Of a stretch of 64,000 nt of DNA, positions 59,087 through 64,000 are shown piece by piece. This DNA is from Mobilitalea torta (lineage in GTDB: Bacteria > Bacillota > Clostridia > Lachnospirales > Lachnospiraceae), in NCBI RefSeq assembly GCF_050433395.1, contig NZ_JBNPXH010000008.1, positions 124,001 through 188,000 of the forward strand, in the 5' to 3' direction. The notes beneath the pieces were generated by a model. The model did not search any database. It was not told where the DNA came from and saw only the letters and a list, made by a program, of their open reading frames with translations. Position numbers and translations under genes: made by a program. Each line of letters begins with the position of its first letter. Position 1 is the stretch's first letter.

Positions 59087-61171
59087 TTAATAATGAATCG
59101 GCGGGACATATTCAGGTACTGTATCATAGGCCGGAGCCAGTCCGCTTGCCACTGCGTAGATGCCGCTGTGGCAGGCCTTCATCGCTTCGGCCAGTTCCTT
59201 ATATTCCTGCATGGCCACATCCACCGCGCCGATCTGGTAATTCTCGCCGTCAAAGCGTCCCAGGCAGCTCTGGTCGTTCAGCTGGAAATAATGGGCTCCG
59301 AGAAAATAAGGGCTGAGGGCGCCTTGCTCCACATAGTACCGGTAAGCCCTGCCCCGCTGGGTCTGGTCGGACACGCCCTTAATACCATGTGCGGTTAATC
59401 CCATATCCAGAGCGCCGTGGTGGAATTCACCGATCATCACCGGCATATCCAATAATTTGCCGATGCTCTCCACCTCGTTATAGGGGGAATGCTGGTAGCT
59501 GTTGATGGAAAAGACATCAAAGTTCTGGTGTCCGCTGAGAAGGGTGGTATCTGTAATATAGGCATACCGCATACCCAGATTAAGATGATTCGGATCTGTT
59601 TTGCGGCAGGCCTTTGCAGGAAGCTCCACATACCGGGTAATCATAGCAACGGAGAATTCACCGAGGTCCTTTGCTGCCGCTTCGGATAAGGAGCAGGCAT
59701 GATCAATGGGCCTGTTTAACTCATGGAATCCGGCAAGCTCCAGTTTCCAGGCTTCGTTAAAGGCAGTGATATCCCGGTATTTTGAGGCCATCCTGGATAT
59801 AAATTCTTCTTTGGAGGCGGTGGCTTCAGGGTTGGCCAGCATCTCCTCGGCAATATTCAGATTGTGGACAAAAGCCCAGGCAGGCTCATTGCGCATAAAA
59901 TATCCGATGAGATAAGGATCATCCCGGAAGGGCAGCAGGGCGTCGGCATATTCCTCAGAGCGTGTCGCGTACTCCTCGGAATAAACATCGGGGAAATCCC
60001 GGAAAAGCTTCACGTCTGTAGAGGGATAACCGCGCTTGCTGTAGGAATCCAGGGGCAGCACATAGGGCATCCCTGCGTAACGGATAAAATTCAGATCAGA
60101 CCAGTTGCCGATGGTGTTAATCCCCCATCGGAAGAGATACATTTTAAGGATTCGTGCCCATTCTGCCCACCAGTCATCCGGTCCGAAGGCGGTGATCAGG
60201 TTGGCGATGCCGTAGTTAAGGAACTCCATGCCGGGCCCCGGGTGGCGCTCCCCGGTATAAGCGGCTTGATAGATGCCATTTTTATCAGGAAGGAAGCTGC
60301 ACCATTGCCGGACAACATCAATGCGGGTCTCCTCTCCGGTCCGCAGGCAGTCAATGCCGGTGGAAAGAAAGGCATTGCCCTCCGGGTCTACCAGCCACCA
60401 GCGTTTTCCGTCGTGCTGGGTGCGGAACCAGCCGGTTGCGTCGAAGGCTTTCCCGGTCCATCCTCCATACTGGTCCCAGTCCGGGTAGCTGTAAGAATAG
60501 TCATAGGTCTTTGCCGCATCGGACAGCTGCTGAAGGTGTCTGCTGCACTGTTCCCGGCTGTCAAGCTTATTCTCCCAGCGCTTCGGAAGCCATTGGCCCA
60601 GCTCATCCATGAGCTTCCTGTCCTCCAACTGTATCTCAGGCACGTCTGCCGATAGATAAAGCTTGCGAAGCAGTACCCGGTGTTCCTTAAGGTAGGGCAT
60701 GGTGGTCAGATGAATCTCCTGAACCTCCGATTTTTTGATCGGCTTTCCAAAGACCGTCATCTTAAGGCGGCCCGGCGTCCTGGGCGGGAAGATGGACTGG
60801 CTGTCCAACAGATTAAGATCGACGGGAACCGTCAGGTCAATCTGGGGCAGAAGGCCGAAGATCATCCGCAGATCGGCTTCCCGGAATAGCTGACGGGAGG
60901 CTGTGCCGTCCTGCGGATGATATTCAGAATCCGGTTCCGGGGTATTCCGGTAGACATTCACCTGAAAACACATGGAGGCATCCTCCAGCACCCTGGCTTC
61001 CATTACGATATACTTTAATTGCTCCAACGCATCGGCGCCGGACAGATTGCTGCCCTTCCTGTAGATGCACAGATCAAGTCCCTCTGCCGGGCAGGTGAAG
61101 ACCACATCTCCATTCTCCGTAAGCTGTTCGCTTCCCCGGACGATTTCATACCTTCTCCTGGTTGAACTCAT
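59087..61171 (-). CDS. Clan GH-A glycoside hydrolase, beta-agarase-like
   Basis: A 694-residue protein without signal peptide. A beta-rich N-terminal part (1-215) is followed by a TIM barrel with WWLVDPEGNAFLSTGIDCLR near 250, the acid/base Glu in GYFMRNEPAW near 425 and the nucleophile Glu in MIGEFHHGALD near 580. This resembles GH50/GH86-type agarases and related uncharacterised intracellular hydrolases. Because no agar-specific context exists, the substrate is likelier a plant or host beta-glycoside. It is transcribed alone toward DUF362. Confidence 0.7.
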   Translation of the reverse strand: MSSTRRRYEIVRGSEQLTENGDVVFTCPAEGLDLCIYRKGSNLSGADALEQLKYIVMEARVLEDASMCFQVNVYRNTPEPDSEYHPQDGTASRQLFREADLRMIFGLLPQIDLTVPVDLNLLDSQSIFPPRTPGRLKMTVFGKPIKKSEVQEIHLTTMPYLKEHRVLLRKLYLSADVPEIQLEDRKLMDELGQWLPKRWENKLDSREQCSRHLQQLSDAAKTYDYSYSYPDWDQYGGWTGKAFDATGWFRTQHDGKRWWLVDPEGNAFLSTGIDCLRTGEETRIDVVRQWCSFLPDKNGIYQAAYTGERHPGPGMEFLNYGIANLITAFGPDDWWAEWARILKMYLFRWGINTIGNWSDLNFIRYAGMPYVLPLDSYSKRGYPSTDVKLFRDFPDVYSEEYATRSEEYADALLPFRDDPYLIGYFMRNEPAWAFVHNLNIAEEMLANPEATASKEEFISRMASKYRDITAFNEAWKLELAGFHELNRPIDHACSLSEAAAKDLGEFSVAMITRYVELPAKACRKTDPNHLNLGMRYAYITDTTLLSGHQNFDVFSINSYQHSPYNEVESIGKLLDMPVMIGEFHHGALDMGLTAHGIKGVSDQTQRGRAYRYYVEQGALSPYFLGAHYFQLNDQSCLGRFDGENYQIGAVDVAMQEYKELAEAMKACHSGIYAVASGLAPAYDTVPEYVPPIHY

Positions 61172-61511
61172 GATAATACCTCCATTCTGTTAATAAAATG
61201 AAACTCTCCCTAATCTTATCTTATTGTCTAATTCCCATGAAGCAACTTTATTGATGCCATATTTCAATTGTTGTTGAGTGGTTTCGTAATCAGCCTTTCT
61301 GGCAAATACGGTATAAATCGCTGACAGCTTTATTTTACTATGAAATCGTGAACCATTCCACTTCTTTATGAAAGGATTGAAAAAACTCAAAACAAAAATA
61401 AAATTATTTGATCATTTTAGGCTCTTGATCCGTTCTTAATAGAGAGACAAGTATAAAAAATGGTGCGATAAGCAGGGAAAGAAAAGTTTGCGGGAAAGGA
61501 GCGGGGCGTGT
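61172..61511. other. AT-rich intergenic region
   Basis: A 340-bp stretch between the divergent hydrolase and sigma-factor genes. It holds the hydrolase leader, AT-rich tracts near 61390-61410 and a TATAAA at 61452-61457 that may belong to the sigma-factor promoter. A 66-codon frame on the minus strand begins at a TTG without ribosome site and is not supported as a gene. No structured RNA or repeat was recognised. Confidence 0.5.
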
Positions 61512-62030
61512 GTGAAGGATGATGAATTACTGAAACAAATAAAAGCAGGAGATGAGAATGCCGCGGAGGAGCTGATAAAACGTTATTATGCGTCCATTTT
61601 GCGATATTGCCGGCGGCACTGCTTCAACATGGAAAAAGCAGAAGACCTGACCCAGGAAACCTTTTTCAGGCTGTTTAAAAGCTTACCGCAATATAGTGGG
61701 AAATGTTTTAAAGCATATTTATATACCATTGCAAATCACCTGTGCATTGATGAAAGCAGAAAAGCCCGGTGTTATCCATTGGAATTAGAAAATAATAAAA
61801 ATTGGGCGAAGGAATGTAATGAGCTGGTTCAAATTGAAGACAGGGAAGAGATGAATTATTTATTGAAAAATCTGTCACCGGAGCAAAAGGAAGCAATTCT
61901 TCTGAGATTTGTAGAGCAGCTGGGCTATCTGGAAATAGCAAAAGTGATGGGATGCACCATGCGAACGGCGCAAAGCAGGGTCAGAAACGGGTTAAAGATT
62001 ATGAGAAAGGAGCAAGGCTATGAGAGGTAA
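61512..62030 (+). CDS. ECF-type sigma factor
   Basis: A protein of about 172 residues. Sigma region 2 has AEELIKRYYASILRYCRRHC and AEDLTQETFFRLFKSLPQY, and region 4 has LSPEQKEAILLRFVEQLGYLEIAKVMGCTMRTAQSRVRNGLK. GTG 61512 follows AAAGGAG by 10 nt. It overlaps the membrane-protein gene by 11 nt, with an ABC ATPase and permease behind it, so it probably controls an export or immunity operon that includes itself. Confidence 0.9.
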   Translation: MKDDELLKQIKAGDENAAEELIKRYYASILRYCRRHCFNMEKAEDLTQETFFRLFKSLPQYSGKCFKAYLYTIANHLCIDESRKARCYPLELENNKNWAKECNELVQIEDREEMNYLLKNLSPEQKEAILLRFVEQLGYLEIAKVMGCTMRTAQSRVRNGLKIMRKEQGYER

Positions 62031-62781
62031 AGAGTGGAAGGAATCCTTGCATCAATCCTTGAGGGAATCCCCGGAACCAGAAAGGATGGAGGAAACAATA
62101 GCATTATGTATTACAATTATGCGCGAATTTTCCGTATTACCGGAGGAAAAGAGAACGGGGTTCTGGGGCTATTTATCCGATGTGTTTCGCTTTGAAGGCG
62201 CCAGGGTATTTGGATTACAGGGGCTTACACTGCTTCTGGTCTGCCTGGGAATTTCAACAATAGCGGATATTCCTGAAAACATACCAATCTTTATGCCGTT
62301 GTTTGCATTGGCGGTTATCCCGGTATTGTTTCGTAGTCAGACCTGTGGAATGTGTGAGATAGAAGCGGCCACCAGGGCATCCGGCGCGCAGATCATCCTT
62401 GCAAAGCTAATACTGGCAGGCGCATCGAATCTGGTCTGTATGACGGTGTTATTCTGCCTGGAGCTGCGCTTACAAAACTCCGTCAAGGAGGTCGGACAAA
62501 TGATTTTATATTCGCTGGTGCCATATTTAGTCTGTATGGTTTTGATGCTGCGCTGTGCCAGGCTGTGCAGGAGAGAGAGCACTGTCCCGGCTCTGTTTAT
62601 TACCCTTGGTTCCTGCGCTTGCTGGGGAGTATCGGCAAAGGTGCTGCCCTGGCTGTATGAAACCTCGGCGATGGGAATTTGGATCATTGCGCTCCTGTTT
62701 TTTGCTGTATTTTTCATAAAAGAGGTTCATTTTATTATTGAAATGAGAAAGGAAGGAAGAATGTATGGAATTATCTCTTGA
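62020..62781 (+). CDS. Membrane protein, possible anti-sigma partner
   Basis: A 253-residue protein with a cytoplasmic N-terminal part of about 60 residues and six hydrophobic segments (from VFGLQGLTLLLVCLGIST to MGIWIIALLFFAVFFI). It is encoded between, and overlaps, a sigma factor (11 nt) and an ABC ATPase (17 nt). Position suggests an anti-sigma factor or a transporter subunit. RSQTCGMCEIEAATRASG lies in a cytoplasmic loop after the second helix. I do not recognise the family. Confidence 0.65.
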   Translation: MRGKEWKESLHQSLRESPEPERMEETIALCITIMREFSVLPEEKRTGFWGYLSDVFRFEGARVFGLQGLTLLLVCLGISTIADIPENIPIFMPLFALAVIPVLFRSQTCGMCEIEAATRASGAQIILAKLILAGASNLVCMTVLFCLELRLQNSVKEVGQMILYSLVPYLVCMVLMLRCARLCRRESTVPALFITLGSCACWGVSAKVLPWLYETSAMGIWIIALLFFAVFFIKEVHFIIEMRKEGRMYGIIS

Positions 62782-63640
62782 CCGTCTTACAAAGCATTAT
62801 GGAAGTAAAATAGCGGTAGATTGCGTCAGCGCAGCATTAACCCCCGGAGTATATGGATTACTGGGAGCGAACGGCGCGGGAAAAACAACGTTAATGCGTA
62901 TGCTGTGTGCCATCCTGGAGGCCACCTCGGGGGAGGTATTGCTGGATGGGAGGAATGTAATTGATATGGGGGCCGATTACAGAAACCTTCTCGGTTACCT
63001 TCCTCAGGATTTTGGTTGCTACCCCAATTATACTGCCTCAGAATTTTTAATGTATATTGCCGCATTAAAAGGAATACCAAGAGAAGCCGCAAGGAAACGG
63101 ACAAACGAACTGCTGGATATGGTGGATCTGAGGGGGGCGGCTTCCCAGAAGATAAGGACCTTTTCCGGGGGTATGAAACAGAGAATCGGTATCGCACAGG
63201 CATTGCTGAATCAGCCGAAGGTGCTGATTCTGGATGAGCCGACAGCCGGCCTGGATCCCAAGGAACGAGTACGCTTCCGTAATTTGCTGTCCGATTATGC
63301 AAAGGACAGGATTATAATTCTTTCCACCCATATTGTATCTGATATAGAAGCAATTGCAGATAAAGTATTGCTGATGAAGAAAGGGAATTTCTTATTACAG
63401 GGAACCGTGCCTGAATTGGTGAAAAAGGCAGAGGGCAGGGTCTGGGAACTGAAGGTGTCTCCGGAAGAGGCCCGCAAATGGCAGGCAGAGGCGACGGTGG
63501 CCAATCTCCGGCACGAAGGAAAGAGCATGGTGCTCCGTATTATAGGCGATTCCCTGCCGGCAGAGCAGGCAATTCCATGCGAAGCATCCTTAGAAGACTT
63601 ATATTTATACTATTTTCCGTCAGAGGAAGGAGTGAGATAG
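62765..63640 (+). CDS. ABC transporter ATPase (ABC-2 type exporter)
   Basis: A 291-residue ATPase. Walker A GANGAGKTT near residue 35, signature FSGGMKQRIGIAQALL near 136, Walker B VLILDEPTAGLDP near 158 and switch His in ILSTHIVSDIEAIA. The C-terminal 70 residues form a regulatory tail typical of exporters that pair with ABC-2 permeases. The permease gene starts 2 nt after its stop. Likely role: export of, or resistance to, a peptide or lipid-active compound. Confidence 0.9.
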   Translation: MELSLDRLTKHYGSKIAVDCVSAALTPGVYGLLGANGAGKTTLMRMLCAILEATSGEVLLDGRNVIDMGADYRNLLGYLPQDFGCYPNYTASEFLMYIAALKGIPREAARKRTNELLDMVDLRGAASQKIRTFSGGMKQRIGIAQALLNQPKVLILDEPTAGLDPKERVRFRNLLSDYAKDRIIILSTHIVSDIEAIADKVLLMKKGNFLLQGTVPELVKKAEGRVWELKVSPEEARKWQAEATVANLRHEGKSMVLRIIGDSLPAEQAIPCEASLEDLYLYYFPSEEGVR

Positions 63641-63642
63641 CA

Positions 63643-64000
63643 ATGGAGTTATTTGTATTAGAACACAAAAAAATATGGAGAAGAAAAATTGTCAGAATCA
63701 GCGTTTTTCTATGCTTCCTTATTATTGTTATATTTGGGAGCGTCCTTTCCTATCAATGGTTTTCTCATGGCAGCTCTAATTATTCCAGTGGGTTTGGCAA
63801 CAATTTCGACGGATACTCCAATATAAGAAACCTGCAGGAGTACGGGAAGGAAAGGGGCGGAGATTTAACGGATGAAAAATTGCGGCAGCTGGTAAGGGAC
63901 TATCAGAGAATAGAGGCTGCCGGAAAGGAAGAGGAGCTGAAAAAGACCGACTGGATCACAGTAAACAGCTGGCTGAAGGCCTTGTGGCCGGAGCTGGAAG
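63643..64000 (+). CDS. ABC-2-type permease (partial, runs off the window)
   Basis: The first 119 codons are visible. MELFVLEHKKIWRRKIVRIS is followed by a membrane helix (VFLCFLIIVIFGSVLSYQWF) and a charged extracytoplasmic stretch with NIRNLQEYGKERGGDLTDEK. This is the usual beginning of ABC-2 permeases with a large loop after the first helix. GGAAGGAG precedes the ATG at a spacing of 12. It is the membrane partner of the ATPase upstream. Confidence 0.75.
   Translation, partial: MELFVLEHKKIWRRKIVRISVFLCFLIIVIFGSVLSYQWFSHGSSNYSSGFGNNFDGYSNIRNLQEYGKERGGDLTDEKLRQLVRDYQRIEAAGKEEELKKTDWITVNSWLKALWPELE

Noticed and set aside
61190..61390. 66-codon minus-strand frame upstream of the GH-A hydrolase gene
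   Set aside because: It begins at a TTG without a ribosome site in AT-rich leader DNA and matches no family I recognise.
1..64000. Transfer RNA, ribosomal RNA, phage or intact transposon
   Set aside because: No cloverleaf, rRNA-like stretch, integrase, transposase frame or terminal repeats were found by eye. A short tRNA could still have been missed without a covariance search.

Overview
The window looks like a chromosomal segment of a Gram-positive anaerobic Clostridia member, most likely Lachnospiraceae-like. The grounds are strong AGGAGG-type ribosome sites, lipoproteins with LAGC-type lipoboxes, YesN/YesM-type two-component genes beside an LplB/YtcP/LipO-type sugar ABC system, DUF6273, DUF4367, DUF3737 and DUF2812 proteins, an SLH fragment, and a large set of intracellular glycoside-active enzymes. 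No rRNA, tRNA, CRISPR array, phage block or intact insertion sequence was seen.

Layout. 1-3450: the tail of a peptide-modification (RiPP-type) cluster: the end of a PqqD-like chaperone, an S24/S26 peptidase, an ABC exporter and a nucleotidyltransferase-family protein. 3500-15360: a carbohydrate operon with ABC importer, GH94-like phosphorylase, SGNH hydrolase, FAD oxidoreductase, then response regulator and sensor kinase. 15430-18280: a PadR/DUF2812 pair with a clear self-operator, and a MerR/GyrI regulator with a DUF6273 protein. 18270-26570: a GH106-like enzyme, a headless gene fragment, a very large FtsX-type permease with no ATPase beside it, an MGMT-fold protein and a GH32 fructosidase. 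26700-30820: a siderophore-type iron ABC importer with a DtxR/IdeR-like box at its promoter.

30870-39940, all on the minus strand, is the most interesting block. A permuted GH3 beta-glucosidase is followed 4 nt later by UbiD, UbiA (MqnP-like), an ABC importer of the SsuA/ThiY type (binding protein, ATPase, permease) and UbiX. This looks like the last steps of futalosine-route menaquinone synthesis (prenylation and prenyl-FMN decarboxylation) joined to an importer. The early mqn genes are absent here, so scavenging of an external naphthoate-like precursor is a reasonable hypothesis. UbiD also carries a repetitive insertion of about 100 residues.

40140-47510: a lipoprotein divergent from a sigma/DUF4367 pair, two acetyltransferase genes (one fused to DUF3781), pyridoxal kinase and LarE with a near-perfect 22-bp inverted repeat in its leader, and an SLH remnant. 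Copies of a GGTGTCAGGCACC palindrome sit at gene 3' ends here and at 31.5 kb. 47530-56440: a redox neighbourhood of cyclophilin-like lipoprotein, Fe-alcohol dehydrogenase, two aldo/keto reductases (one a lipid-anchored flavodoxin fusion), a PatB-like lyase, flavin reductase and a LysR gene whose ribosome site points to an ATA codon. The LysR promoter region is duplicated 3.4 kb downstream. 56440-64000: a tyrosine phosphatase, a hexapeptide acetyltransferase, a DUF362 protein, a clan GH-A hydrolase, and a sigma-factor/membrane-protein/ABC transporter operon that runs off the end.
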